A program made the position numbers and the translations under genes. The notes under the pieces are model-generated. The model made no database searches, had not been told where the DNA came from, and saw only the letters and a program-made list of their open reading frames with translations. Shown piece after piece: positions 1-8,815 of a stretch of 64,000 nt of DNA (within the stretch, counting starts at the first letter, position 1; each line of letters opens with the position of its first letter). Source of the DNA: Pseudacidovorax intermedius (GTDB lineage Bacteria; Pseudomonadota; Gammaproteobacteria; Burkholderiales; Burkholderiaceae_C); contig NZ_QQAV01000002.1 of NCBI RefSeq assembly GCF_003350475.1, positions 62,001-126,000 of the forward strand, written 5' to 3'.

Positions 1-2
1 TG

Positions 3-266
3 GTGTACCTGACGAACCCCTTCTTCACGTACAACGCTCCGAAGGCTGACCAGCTGGCTCTGGGCTATGTTCACAACCTGAGCAAGCGCACCGCCCTGTA
101 CGCCACCGTGGCCTACATCAAGAACAAGAACGGCGCCGACTACAGCGCTGGTTCGGGCAACATCACGGCTCCGTACGTTGCCACCTTCACCAACGCCTTC
201 GGCACGGGCACGTACCTGCCGAAGAACTCGGTGGGCTACGACTTCGGTATCCGCCACTCGTTCTAA
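3..266 (+). CDS. Gram-negative porin, C-terminal fragment
   Basis: This is the last 87 codons of an outer-membrane general porin; the 5' part lies outside the window. The visible part alternates polar and hydrophobic residues as in amphipathic beta strands, contains 'LALGYVHNLSKRTALYATVAYIK', a strand pair typical of Comamonadaceae/Burkholderiales porins (seen here around residues 18-40), and ends in '..GYDFGIRHSF', whose terminal phenylalanine is the BAM recognition signal of outer-membrane barrels. The family role is passive diffusion of small hydrophilic solutes. A strong terminator follows about 40 bases after the stop. The fold and family are well supported; the exact porin type cannot be judged from a fragment. 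Confidence 0.9.
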   Translation: MYLTNPFFTYNAPKADQLALGYVHNLSKRTALYATVAYIKNKNGADYSAGSGNITAPYVATFTNAFGTGTYLPKNSVGYDFGIRHSF

Positions 267-307
267 TCCGATGCTGGCGAAAGCCAGCTGACGACCAAGT
301 TCGACAA

Positions 308-338
308 AGCCACCCGGTGCAAGCCGGGTGGCTTTTTT
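308..338 (+). terminator. Rho-independent terminator of the porin gene
   Basis: A perfect 10-bp stem (308-317 with 324-333, AGCCACCCGG/CCGGGTGGCT) with a 6-nt loop is followed by six T residues. It lies about 40 bp after the porin stop. The 298 bases between the porin and the next gene hold nothing else that I can recognise. Confidence 0.92.
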
Positions 339-564
339 CATGGCCGCGGGCCTTCACTGTTTTGACTGGAGTGCCGATCTCAAGGGGTGTTGCGGCGCAC
401 TGCCGACGCGCTGGTCGCCCCCGGTCGGCGCTGCGCGCCCTAGTGCTTTCCATGAACCAAAACAGGGCGCTGGGCGCGGTGTTTGGTCTTATGCTCCCTG
501 CGGCCGGGATGCGGTCTGGGCATGTCCTTTGCTCTGCATCCTGCTTCGAGGAATTTCCCCACGC

Positions 565-1545
565 ATGCTCGCCTTCGTCCTGCGCCGCCTCATCCAGGCC
601 GTCATCGTCATGGTGGCGGTGGCCTTCATCGCCTTCCTGCTCTTTCAGTATGTGGGCGATCCAGTGGTCTTCCTCCTGGGGCAGGATGCGACGCCCGATC
701 AGATCCGCGAGTTGCGTTCGGCACTCGGCCTCGACCAGCCCTTCTTCGTGCAGTACTGGCACTTCCTGATCAACGCGGCCCAGGGCGAGTTCGGCCTTAG
801 CCTGCGCCAGGGTGCCAAGGTGTCCGGCCTCATCGCCGAGCGCTTTCCTGCCACATTGGAACTGGCGCTGGTTGCAGCAGGACTCGCGTTGCTGCTGGGC
901 ATTCCGATGGGCGTGTATGCGGCACTGCGCCGCGGCAGCTTCATGAGCCAGATGTTCATGACGCTGTCTCTGTTGGGCGTCTCGCTGCCCACCTTCCTGA
1001 TCGGCATCCTGCTCATCCTGGTGTTTGCGGTGCACCTGGGCTGGTTCCCCAGCTTCGGACGAGGCGACGTGGTGCAGATCGGCTGGTGGCGGACGGGCCT
1101 GCTCACGCTCGACGGCTGGCACCACCTGGTGCTGCCGGCCGTGACGCTGGCGATCTTCCAGCTGACGCTGATCATGCGGCTGGTGCGCGCCGAGATGCTC
1201 GAGGTGCTGCGCACCGACTACATCAAGTTCGCGCGGGCGCGGGGCCTTTCGAATCGCGCCATCCATTTCGGCCACGCGCTCAAGAACACGCTGGTGCCGG
1301 TGATGACCATCACCGGGCTGCAACTGGGCGGCCTGATCGCCTTCGCCATCATCACCGAGACCGTCTTCCAGTGGCCCGGCATGGGCCTGCTCTTCATCCA
1401 GGCCGTGACCTTCGCCGACATCCCGGTGATGGCGGCGTACCTGTGCCTTATCGCGTTGATCTTCGTCGTGATCAACCTGGTCGTGGACCTGCTGTACTTC
1501 GCCGTCGATCCGCGGCTGCGCGTGGGCAAGGCGGGCGGCCACTGA
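565..1545 (+). CDS. Peptide-type ABC transporter permease (DppB/GsiC family)
   Basis: A 326-residue inner-membrane permease of the oligopeptide/nickel (BPD_transp_1) family. It begins 'MLAFVLRRLIQAVIV' with the positively charged N-terminus followed by a membrane segment that is typical of DppB, and carries the cytoplasmic EAA-like loop 'DYIKFARARGLSNRAI' (about residues 219-234) that docks on the ATPases. The frame stays open about 80 codons upstream, but ATG 565 follows a GAGGAA ribosome site and matches the usual family start. It is the first gene of an operon with an M20 hydrolase, a binding protein, a second permease and two ATPases. The transported substrate is probably a peptide or acylated amino acid. 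Confidence 0.9.
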   Translation: MLAFVLRRLIQAVIVMVAVAFIAFLLFQYVGDPVVFLLGQDATPDQIRELRSALGLDQPFFVQYWHFLINAAQGEFGLSLRQGAKVSGLIAERFPATLELALVAAGLALLLGIPMGVYAALRRGSFMSQMFMTLSLLGVSLPTFLIGILLILVFAVHLGWFPSFGRGDVVQIGWWRTGLLTLDGWHHLVLPAVTLAIFQLTLIMRLVRAEMLEVLRTDYIKFARARGLSNRAIHFGHALKNTLVPVMTITGLQLGGLIAFAIITETVFQWPGMGLLFIQAVTFADIPVMAAYLCLIALIFVVINLVVDLLYFAVDPRLRVGKAGGH

Positions 1546-1588
1546 TGGGCCCGCGCGAACCCTTTTGCCGCGCCGCGATCCTTCAGCC

Positions 1589-2872
1589 ATGAACACACAA
1601 CGCCTGTACGCGAACGGCCGGGCCTTCGAGCACATCGCCCGCTTCCATCCCGAACTCACCGCCTTCCGGCGCGACCTGCATGCGAACCCCGAGCTTGGCT
1701 TCGAGGAGGTCTACACCTCGGGGCGGGTCAAGGCTGCACTGCAGGCCTGCGGCGTGGACGAGATCCACACCGGTATCGGCAAGACCGGCGTCGTCGGCAT
1801 CATCCGTGGCCGCTCCATCGCCAGCGGCCGCATGATCGGCCTGCGCGCCGACATGGACGCGCTGCCGATCAAGGAAGACAACGACCTGCCCTGGTGCTCG
1901 GCCAAGTCGGGCCTGATGCACGGTTGCGGCCATGACGGCCACACGGCCATGCTGGTGGGCGCAGCCCGCTACCTGGCCGAGACGCGCAACTTCGACGGCA
2001 CCGCGGTGCTGATCTTCCAGCCCGGCGAAGAGGGCTTCGCCGGCGCCCGCGTGATGATCGAAGACGGCCTGTTCGACCGCTTCCCCGTCGATGCCGTCTA
2101 CGCCATGCACAACTGGCCGGCGCTGCCCGCAGGCACCATCGGCATCAACCGCGGAGCCATGATGGCGGCGGCCGACCGCATCAGCATCCGCATCACGGGC
2201 AAGGGCGGCCATGGTGCGCATGCCTACCTGACGGTTGATCCGGTGGTGGTGGCCGCACACATCATCACGGCGGCGCAGACCATCGCCTCGCGCAACGTTC
2301 GGCCCATCGACGCAGCCGTGGTCAGCCTGTGCGCGGTTCAGGCGGGCGACCTCGACGCCTTCAGCGTCATCCCCGGCACCGCCACGCTGGTGGGCACGGT
2401 GCGCACCTTCAACTCGCGCGTGCAGGTGCAGGTCGAGCAACGCCTGCGCGAGCTGTGCACCCAGGTGGCCGCCGCCTTCGGCGCCACGGCCGAGGTGAGC
2501 TACGAGCGCATCTATCCGGCCACCATCAACACCGCGCCCGAAGCCCAGTTTGCTGCCGACGTGGCCGCCGCCATCGTGGGCGAGGGCAATGTCGACCGCC
2601 ACCTCGAGCCCAGCATGGGCGCCGAGGACTTCTCCTTCATGCTGCAGAAGAAGGCCGGTGCCTATCTGCGCCTCGGCCAGGACGCCCGCGGCGGCGCCTT
2701 CCTGCACAACAGCCGCTACGACTTCAACGATGACATCCTGCCTCTGGGCGCCGCGCTGCATGCGGGCCTGGTGGAGCAGGGTATGCCCCTGGCCGGTGAA
2801 GCCGTCCGGGGTACCGAGGCCGTCGCAACCCGCGCGGCCTCACAAGACAGGGCCGCCACCGCGGCCCCATGA
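1589..2872 (+). CDS. M20 family amidohydrolase (hippurate/N-acyl-amino-acid hydrolase type)
   Basis: A 427-residue metallopeptidase of the M20D group (hippuricase, aminoacylase, IAA-amino-acid hydrolase). Metal ligands are recognisable: 'HGCGHDGH' (about 105-112), 'FQPGEEG' with the catalytic glutamate pair, 'MHNWP', and a late 'FLHNSRYDF'. 'RADMDALPI' is the usual early signature. It has no signal peptide, so it acts in the cytoplasm, where it would release an amino acid from an N-acyl conjugate. It sits 43 bp after the first permease and before the binding protein, so it likely processes the compound this transporter imports. The C-terminal ~30 residues are an Ala/Arg-rich extension without family counterpart. 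Confidence 0.9.
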   Translation: MNTQRLYANGRAFEHIARFHPELTAFRRDLHANPELGFEEVYTSGRVKAALQACGVDEIHTGIGKTGVVGIIRGRSIASGRMIGLRADMDALPIKEDNDLPWCSAKSGLMHGCGHDGHTAMLVGAARYLAETRNFDGTAVLIFQPGEEGFAGARVMIEDGLFDRFPVDAVYAMHNWPALPAGTIGINRGAMMAAADRISIRITGKGGHGAHAYLTVDPVVVAAHIITAAQTIASRNVRPIDAAVVSLCAVQAGDLDAFSVIPGTATLVGTVRTFNSRVQVQVEQRLRELCTQVAAAFGATAEVSYERIYPATINTAPEAQFAADVAAAIVGEGNVDRHLEPSMGAEDFSFMLQKKAGAYLRLGQDARGGAFLHNSRYDFNDDILPLGAALHAGLVEQGMPLAGEAVRGTEAVATRAASQDRAATAAP

Positions 2873-2912
2873 CCGATCGTCCCGAGCCTTGACCAACCCG
2901 AGGAGTGATTCC

Positions 2913-4487
2913 ATGAGCTTCAAGAAAAAAGCCGCCGTCGCGGCCGTGCTGGCCGCGGCCAGCCTGATCGCCAGCGCCCAGACGGTGCGCATCGCCAACC
3001 AGGGCGACGCGCTGTCGCTGGACCCGCATTCGCTCAATGAATCGCTTCAGCTGTCGGTGGACCTGAACGTCTACGAGGGCCTGACCGACCGCAACAAGGA
3101 CCTGAGCCTGGCGCCGGCCCTGGCCACGTCCTGGAAGCAGACCGCGCCCGACACCTGGCGCTTCGAGTTGCGCAAGGGCGTGACCTTTCATGACGGCACG
3201 CCCTTCACGGCCGACGACGTGATCTTCAGCATCGCCCGTGCGGGCGGCGACGGCTCCGATGTGAAGGCCAAGGTCAACGACATCCAGGAAGTGCGCAAGG
3301 TCAACGACCATGCCGTGGACATCGTCACGAAGGGCCCCTTCCCGATCCTGCCGGACGTGTTGTCCGACCTCGCCATCATGAGCAAGAAGTGGTGCGAGGA
3401 GAACAAGGCCGAGAAGCCGGTGGACCGACGAAAGGGCATCGAGAACACGGCCTCCTTCAAGGCCAACGGCACCGGCCCCTTCCGCGTGCGCGAGCGCCAG
3501 CCCAACGTCCGCACGGTGTTCGTGCGCAACATGAACTACTGGGGCAAGATCGAAGGCAATGCGCAGGAGGTGATCTTCACGCCCATCGCCAACCCCGCCA
3601 CGCGCGTCGCGGCGCTGGTCTCGGGAGAGGTGGATGTGATGGAGCCGGTGCCCGTGCAGGACATCGCACGCATCAATGCGAGCCCCAGTGCGCGCGTGGT
3701 GGTCGGCCCCGAGCTGCGCACCATCTTCCTGGGCATGGACCAGAAGCGCGACGAACTGCTGTACTCCAACGTGAAGGGCAAGAACCCCTTCAAGGACAAG
3801 CGCGTGCGCCAGGCCTTCTACCAGGCCATCGACATCAACGGCATCCAGAAGACGGTGATGCGTGGCGCCTCGCGGCCCACGGCGCTGATGGTCGGCCCCG
3901 GCATCAACGGCTGGACCGAGGCCCAGGACAAGCGCCTGCCTTACGACGCCGAGGCGGCCAAGAAGCTGCTGGCCGACGCCGGCTACCCCAGTGGCTTCGA
4001 GGTCACCATGAACTGCCCGAACGACCGCTACGTCAACGACGCGCAGGTCTGCCAGGCCGTGGCGGCCAACCTCGCGCGCATCGGCGTCAAGATCAACCTG
4101 GCGGCCGAGACCAAGGGCACCTACTTCCCCAAGATCCTGCGCCGCGACACCAGCTTCTACCTGCTGGGCTGGACGCCCACCACCTACGATTCGCACAACG
4201 CGCTGGACGCGCTGATGCGCTGCCCCAACGACAAGGACGGCAGCGGCCAGTTCAACCTGGGCGCCTACTGCAATCCCAAGCTCGACGAACTGATCGGCCA
4301 GATCAAGTCCGAGACCGACAAGGCCAAGCGGCAGGGCCTGATCGAAGCGGCCTTCAAGATCCACACCGACGACATCGGCCACCTGCCGCTGCACCAGCAG
4401 TCGCTGGCCTGGGGCGTGAGCAAGAAGGTGTCGCTGACCCAGCGCGCCGACAACTTCATGCCCTTCAAGTGGATCAGCATCAAGTGA
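2913..4487 (+). CDS. Peptide-type ABC transporter substrate-binding protein (SBP_bac_5, DppA-like)
   Basis: A 524-residue periplasmic binding protein. Residues 1-22 form a Sec signal peptide ('MSFKKKAAVAAVLAAASLIASAQT'-type: lysines, Ala-rich core, small-residue cleavage site). The family-typical 'GDALSLDPH', the 'FELRKGVTFHDGTPFTADDV' region (about 89-108) and a C-terminal 'LPLHQQ' stretch place it in solute-binding family 5. ATG 2913 has an AGGAG box 8 bases upstream. The gene lies between the hydrolase and the second permease, an unusual position, but is co-directional with the whole operon. Binding of dipeptides or related compounds is inferred from the family. Confidence 0.92.
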   Translation: MSFKKKAAVAAVLAAASLIASAQTVRIANQGDALSLDPHSLNESLQLSVDLNVYEGLTDRNKDLSLAPALATSWKQTAPDTWRFELRKGVTFHDGTPFTADDVIFSIARAGGDGSDVKAKVNDIQEVRKVNDHAVDIVTKGPFPILPDVLSDLAIMSKKWCEENKAEKPVDRRKGIENTASFKANGTGPFRVRERQPNVRTVFVRNMNYWGKIEGNAQEVIFTPIANPATRVAALVSGEVDVMEPVPVQDIARINASPSARVVVGPELRTIFLGMDQKRDELLYSNVKGKNPFKDKRVRQAFYQAIDINGIQKTVMRGASRPTALMVGPGINGWTEAQDKRLPYDAEAAKKLLADAGYPSGFEVTMNCPNDRYVNDAQVCQAVAANLARIGVKINLAAETKGTYFPKILRRDTSFYLLGWTPTTYDSHNALDALMRCPNDKDGSGQFNLGAYCNPKLDELIGQIKSETDKAKRQGLIEAAFKIHTDDIGHLPLHQQSLAWGVSKKVSLTQRADNFMPFKWISIK

Positions 4488-4628
4488 TCGTCCGGGCGTG
4501 AGGGCCGCCATCGGCTGAGTCCCACGCCGGCACCGCCCCGGCCGCGCAAGACGGCGGCCCGGCGGCATGCCCTTCGCTTTGCATGGCCCCGGGCGCCTCG
4601 TCGCACGGCGCCCAGAAACTTTCCCTCG

Positions 4629-5540
4629 ATGAAGAACACGCTCCTCCGTTGGTTCGACAGCGATGTCGGCCACAGCTTCAGGACCTCGCCCGTGGCGGTG
4701 GCGGCGGCGGTCATCGCCTTCGTCTGCATCTTCTGCTCGGTGTTCGCCGGCTGGGTGGCGCCGCACAACCCCTTCGATCTTGCTTCGCTGGAGCTGGGCG
4801 ACGCGCGGCTGCCACCGGCCTGGAGCGAGGGCGGCAGCAGCAAGTACCTGCTGGGCACCGACGACCAGGGGCGCGACATCCTCTCGGCGCTGATCTACGG
4901 CGCCCGCATCTCGCTGGTGGTGGGCGTCGTCTCCGTCATCCTCTCGGTGGTGGTGGGCGTGCTGCTGGGCCTGCTGGCCGGCTTCCTGGGCGGCTGGCTC
5001 GATGCATTCCTCATGCGGCTGTGCGACGTGATGCTGTCCTTTCCGCCCATCCTGGTGGCGCTGCTGATCGCGGGTGTGGGCCGGGCGCTCTTCCCCAATG
5101 CGCACGAGTCGCTGGCCTTCGGCGTGCTGATCATCTCGATCTCGCTCACCGGCTGGGTGCAGTACGCGCGCACGGTGCGCGGCTCCACGCTGGTGGAGCG
5201 CAGCAAGGAGTACGTGCAGGCGGCGCGCGTCACCGGCGTGGCGCCGCTGCGCATCATGCTGCGCCATGTGCTGCCCAACGTGACGGGGCCGGTGCTGGTG
5301 CTGGCCACCATCCAGGTGGCCACGGCCATCATCACCGAGGCCACGCTCAGCTTTCTGGGCGTGGGCGTGCCGCCCACCTCGCCCTCGCTGGGCACGCTCA
5401 TCCGCGTGGGCAACGACTACCTCTTCTCGGGCGAGTGGTGGATCACCGTCTTCCCTGGCGCCATGCTGGTGCTGATCGCGCTGTCGGTGAACCTGCTGGG
5501 CGACTGGCTGCGCGATGCTTTGAATCCGCGACTGCGGTGA
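4629..5540 (+). CDS. Peptide-type ABC transporter permease (DppC/GsiD family)
   Basis: A 303-residue partner permease with the N-terminal OppC extension (residues 1-~60, one membrane helix) followed by the BPD_transp_1 domain. The sequence 'LLGTDDQGRDILSALIYGARISL' region (about 76-98) is the diagnostic DppC motif, and the EAA loop is 'EYVQAARVTGVAPLRIM'. It follows the binding-protein gene after 141 bp of apparently non-coding sequence and precedes the first ATPase by 17 bp. It would form the heterodimeric channel with the permease at 565-1545. Confidence 0.92.
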   Translation: MKNTLLRWFDSDVGHSFRTSPVAVAAAVIAFVCIFCSVFAGWVAPHNPFDLASLELGDARLPPAWSEGGSSKYLLGTDDQGRDILSALIYGARISLVVGVVSVILSVVVGVLLGLLAGFLGGWLDAFLMRLCDVMLSFPPILVALLIAGVGRALFPNAHESLAFGVLIISISLTGWVQYARTVRGSTLVERSKEYVQAARVTGVAPLRIMLRHVLPNVTGPVLVLATIQVATAIITEATLSFLGVGVPPTSPSLGTLIRVGNDYLFSGEWWITVFPGAMLVLIALSVNLLGDWLRDALNPRLR

Positions 5541-5557
5541 AAGAAGGACGTACCGCC

Positions 5558-6628
5558 ATGAGCCTTCTTCAGGTCAAGAACCTCGTCGTCGAATTCCCCG
5601 GCCGCCGTGGCACGCTGCGGGCGCTGGACGACATCTCCTTCGACATCGCGCCGGGCGAGATCCTGGGCGTAGTGGGCGAGTCGGGCGCGGGCAAGTCGCT
5701 CACGGGCGCGGCCATCATCGGCCTGCTGGAGCCACCGGGGCGCGTGGCCAGCGGACAGATCCTGCTGCAGGGCCAGCGCATCGACAACCTCGGCTACGAG
5801 CCGATGCGCCACATCCGCGGCCGCAAGATCGGCGCGATCTTCCAGGACCCGCTCACCTCGCTGAACCCGCTCTACACCGTGGGCCGGCAGTTGGTGGAAA
5901 CCATCCGCGCGCACCTGCCCGTGACCGAGTCCGAGGCCAAGCGCCGCGCCATCGCGCTGCTGCAGGACACGGGCATCCCGGCCGCCGAGCAGCGCATCGA
6001 CCACTATCCGCACCAGTTCTCCGGCGGCATGCGCCAGCGCGTGGTGATCGCCCTGGCGCTGGCGGCCGAGCCGCAGCTGATCGTGGCCGACGAGCCCACC
6101 ACGGCGCTCGACGTGTCGATCCAGGCGCAGATCATCCAGTTGCTCAAGCGCCTGTGCCGCGAGCGGGGCGCGGCCGTCATGCTGATCACCCACGACATGG
6201 GCGTGATCGCCGAGACCTGCGACCGCGTGGCCGTGATGTACGCGGGCCGCATCGCGGAGATCGGGCCGGTGCACGAGGTGATCCACCAGCCGGCCCATCC
6301 CTACACGGGCGGCCTGATGGCGTCGATTCCCGAGATGGATAGCGACCGCGAGCGCCTGAACCAGATCGACGGCGCCATGCCGCGTCTCAATGCCATTCCC
6401 AAGGGCTGCGCCTACAACCCGCGCTGCCCGCGCGTGTTCGACCGCTGCCTTCAGGAGCGGCCCGAGCTGATGCCCGCTGGCGCCACGCGTGCCGCCTGCT
6501 GGCTGCACGACGGGGCCGATCCGCACCGCGGCCACGCCCGACTGGCCGCCGAGCATGCGGCCGCCGTGGCGCAGGGCGAGCGGGCCACGCCCGACGCCGC
6601 CACGCCTGTCCAGGGGATCGACGAATGA
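5558..6628 (+). CDS. Peptide-type ABC transporter ATP-binding protein (DppD-like)
   Basis: A 356-residue ABC ATPase. Walker A 'GESGAGKS' (about 39-46), signature 'FSGGMRQRV', Walker B '[13 protein letters not shown]' and the switch His in 'LITHDMG' are all intact. The C-terminal oligopeptide/dipeptide domain ends with the cysteine-rich '[15 protein letters not shown]' region, which in DppD/OppD relatives binds an iron-sulfur cluster. ATG 5558 follows GAAGGA; the frame is open far upstream but the N-terminus chosen aligns with the family. The stop overlaps the next ATPase start by 4 bases (ATGA), so the two are translationally coupled. Confidence 0.93.
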   Translation: MSLLQVKNLVVEFPGRRGTLRALDDISFDIAPGEILGVVGESGAGKSLTGAAIIGLLEPPGRVASGQILLQGQRIDNLGYEPMRHIRGRKIGAIFQDPLTSLNPLYTVGRQLVETIRAHLPVTESEAKRRAIALLQDTGIPAAEQRIDHYPHQFSGGMRQRVVIALALAAEPQLIVADEPTTALDVSIQAQIIQLLKRLCRERGAAVMLITHDMGVIAETCDRVAVMYAGRIAEIGPVHEVIHQPAHPYTGGLMASIPEMDSDRERLNQIDGAMPRLNAIPKGCAYNPRCPRVFDRCLQERPELMPAGATRAACWLHDGADPHRGHARLAAEHAAAVAQGERATPDAATPVQGIDE

Positions 6629-7665
6629 GTGCCGCGTTCGTGCCTTCCGCAAAAGCCGACGCGGCCGCCGACACGGCGCCGCTGGTCGTCGCCCATGACC
6701 TGGCCCGCACCTTCGATGTGTCGGCCCCCTGGCTCAACCGCGTGCTGGAGCGCAAGCCCCGCACCCTGCTGCATGCCGTCGACGGCGTGAGCTTCGAGAT
6801 CGAGCGCGGCAAGACGCTGGCGCTGGTGGGTGAATCGGGCTGCGGCAAGAGCACCGTCGCCCGCCTGCTGGTGGGCCTGTACGAGCCCACGCGCGGCGGC
6901 ATGCGCTTCGACGGCCAGGACGCGCACGCGGCCTACCGCACCGCCGCCGGCCGGCAGTTGCGCCGGCGCATCCAGATGATCTTCCAGGACCCGTACGCCA
7001 GCCTCAATCCGCGCTGGGTGGTGGAGGACATCATTGCCGAGCCGCTGCGCGAGCACGGCATCCTGCGCGAGAAGGCGGCGGTGCGCGAGCGCGTGGGCGA
7101 GCTGCTGCGCTCGGTCGGCCTGTCGCCGCTGGACATGACCAAGTACCCGCACCAGTTCTCGGGCGGGCAGCGCCAGCGCATCTCCATCGCGCGGGCCCTG
7201 GCCACGGCGCCCGAGTTCCTGGTCTGCGACGAGCCCACCTCGGCCCTGGACGTGAGCGTGCAGGCGCAGGTGCTCAACATCATGAAGGACCTGCAGCGCG
7301 AGCGCGGCCTGACCTACCTGTTCATCTCGCACAACCTGGCCGTGGTTCGGCATGTGAGCGACCAGGTGGGTGTGATGTACCTGGGCCGGCTGGTGGAACT
7401 GGCCGACAAGGCGCAGCTCTTCGCGCAGCCGCGCCATCCCTACACGCGCATGCTGCTGGACGCGATTCCGCAGATGCATGCCACCGGCCGTGCGCGCACC
7501 CCCGTGCAGGGCGAGGTGCCCAACCCGCTCAACCCGCCCACGGGCTGCGCCTTCCATCCGCGCTGCCCGCATGCCAATGCGCGCTGCTCGGCCGAGCGGC
7601 CGGCGCTGCTGTCCATTGGCGGCGTGCGCGTCGCATGTCACGCGGTGGAAGAGGGACGCATCTGA
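6625..7665 (+). CDS. Peptide-type ABC transporter ATP-binding protein (DppF-like)
   Basis: A 346-residue ATPase that pairs with the upstream ATPase. It has Walker A 'GESGCGKS', signature 'FSGGQRQRI', Walker B '[13 protein letters not shown]', the family phrase '[19 protein letters not shown]' and a C-terminal '[15 protein letters not shown]' cysteine cluster. Its start overlaps the previous stop (ATGA). It closes the Dpp-like operon. Its stop TGA lies directly before the structured leader of the next transporter, with no terminator between them, so read-through into the next operon is possible. Confidence 0.93.
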   Translation: MSAAFVPSAKADAAADTAPLVVAHDLARTFDVSAPWLNRVLERKPRTLLHAVDGVSFEIERGKTLALVGESGCGKSTVARLLVGLYEPTRGGMRFDGQDAHAAYRTAAGRQLRRRIQMIFQDPYASLNPRWVVEDIIAEPLREHGILREKAAVRERVGELLRSVGLSPLDMTKYPHQFSGGQRQRISIARALATAPEFLVCDEPTSALDVSVQAQVLNIMKDLQRERGLTYLFISHNLAVVRHVSDQVGVMYLGRLVELADKAQLFAQPRHPYTRMLLDAIPQMHATGRARTPVQGEVPNPLNPPTGCAFHPRCPHANARCSAERPALLSIGGVRVACHAVEEGRI

Positions 7666-7776
7666 CCGGCTGAGAGAGGAGCGCTGCACCAGCGGTAGTT
7701 CCACCGATGACGGCGGCAGGCCCGGGACGTAAGGTCGGCACCCCGGTCCGGCGACGCCGGGCCCCTCTCTTTCCGG
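7666..7776 (+). ncRNA. Candidate structured leader RNA (possible riboswitch) of the AfuA-type transporter
   Basis: The 118-nt gap holds a closed multi-stem fold. The ends pair as a long outer helix: 7666-7669 (CCGG) with 7773-7776 and 7672-7679 (GAGAGAGG) with 7764-7771, with a small internal loop. Inside are hairpin 7682-7686/7690-7694 (CGCTG/CAGCG), a short GGT/ACC pairing (7694-7696/7703-7705) and an 8-bp hairpin 7745-7752/7756-7763 with a GAC loop that abuts the outer helix, allowing coaxial stacking. The 3' strand of the outer helix covers the weak GGA ribosome site (7775-7777) 6 bases before ATG 7784, so folding could control translation. I cannot match it to a known riboswitch class. 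The structure is seen; the function is inferred. Confidence 0.5.
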
Positions 7777-7783
7777 AATCAAG

Positions 7784-8815
7784 ATGCCCCGACAACAACA
7801 GACCTTCCGCCGCGCCTTGTTGGCCGCCGCCCTCGCCACCGCCGCCTCGGCCGCGAGCGCCCAGCAGGTCAACGTCATCTGCTCGGTGCAGGCCGACTGG
7901 TGCAACATGATCGCCACCGTCTATGCGCGCACCACCGGCGTCAAGATCAACCTGGCCCTCAAGGGCTCGGGCGAGGCCCTGGCCCAGCTGATCGCCGAAC
8001 GCGACAACCCCAAGACCGACGTCTGGTTCGGCGGTACGGGCGATCCCCACCTGCAGGCGGCCGAGCAGAACCTCACGCTGGAGTACAAGTCGCCGACGCT
8101 CACGCAGCTGTACCCGTGGGCGCAGCAGCAGGCCCAGCAATCGGGCTACCGCACGGTGGGCATCTACTCCGGCCCGCTGGGCTTCGGCTACAACACCGAG
8201 CTGCTGGCCAAGAAGAAGCTGCCGGTGCCGCGCAGCTGGGCCGACCTGCTCAAGCCCGAATACAAGGGCGACATCCAGGTGGCCAACCCCGCGTCGAGCG
8301 GCACGGCCTACACCATGATCGCCACGCTGGTGCAGCTGATGGGCGAGGACAAGGCCTTCGAATACCTCAAGGGCCTGCACAAGAATGTCTCGGCCTACAC
8401 CCGTTCCGGCACGGCGCCGATCAAGGCGGTGGCGCGCGGCGAGACCGCGGTGTCGATCAGCTTCGTGCACGACGCGCCGCAGGAGAAGATGCAGGGCTTT
8501 CCGGTCGAGACGGTGACGCCGTCCGAAGGCACCGGCGCCGAGATCGGATCCATGAGCATCGTCAAGGGCGCCCGCAATCTGGAGCAGGCCAAGAAGTTCT
8601 ACGAATGGGCGCTGACCCCCCAGGCGCAGGCCTTCGGTGCGGCGTCCAAGCAGTACCAGCTGCCATCGAACAAGGCCACGGTGGTCGATCCGAACGTGCC
8701 TGACTTCAAGAAGATCAAGCTGATCAACTACGACTACAAGACCTACGGCGCCAGCGCCGAGCGGCGACGCCTGATCGCCCGCTGGGAAAAAGAAGTCAAC
8801 TCGCTGCCCCGCTGA
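7784..8815 (+). CDS. AfuA/FbpA-type ABC transporter substrate-binding protein
   Basis: A 343-residue periplasmic binding protein with a signal peptide (residues 1-~27, ending 'AASAASAQQ'). The phrases 'AERDNPKTDVWFGGTGDP', 'GPLGFGYNTELL' and 'ANPASSGTAYT' are hallmarks of the ferric/phosphonate/hexose-phosphate branch of the iron-binding-protein fold. Members of this branch carry Fe(III), 2-aminoethylphosphonate, thiamine or sugar phosphates, so annotation as 'iron' would be premature. The next gene begins at the base after this stop. The start is preceded by the structured leader at 7666-7776. Confidence 0.88.
   Translation: MPRQQQTFRRALLAAALATAASAASAQQVNVICSVQADWCNMIATVYARTTGVKINLALKGSGEALAQLIAERDNPKTDVWFGGTGDPHLQAAEQNLTLEYKSPTLTQLYPWAQQQAQQSGYRTVGIYSGPLGFGYNTELLAKKKLPVPRSWADLLKPEYKGDIQVANPASSGTAYTMIATLVQLMGEDKAFEYLKGLHKNVSAYTRSGTAPIKAVARGETAVSISFVHDAPQEKMQGFPVETVTPSEGTGAEIGSMSIVKGARNLEQAKKFYEWALTPQAQAFGAASKQYQLPSNKATVVDPNVPDFKKIKLINYDYKTYGASAERRRLIARWEKEVNSLPR

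Noticed and set aside
2724..5267. 847-codon open frame on the minus strand opposite the Dpp operon
   Set aside because: His/Arg/Gln-rich shadow of well-supported plus-strand genes in G+C-rich DNA; no recognisable domain.
7674..7690. SAH riboswitch, because GAGGAGCGCTGCA matches the 5' core of that class
   Set aside because: The complementary GGCGCTC strand and the CAGGCTCG element needed for the pseudoknot are missing, and the downstream gene is not ahcY or a methyl-cycle gene.
7671..7745. TPP riboswitch suggested by CTGAGAG and, on the other strand, GGGGTGCC
   Set aside because: The elements are on opposite strands and the ACCTGAT thi-box is absent.
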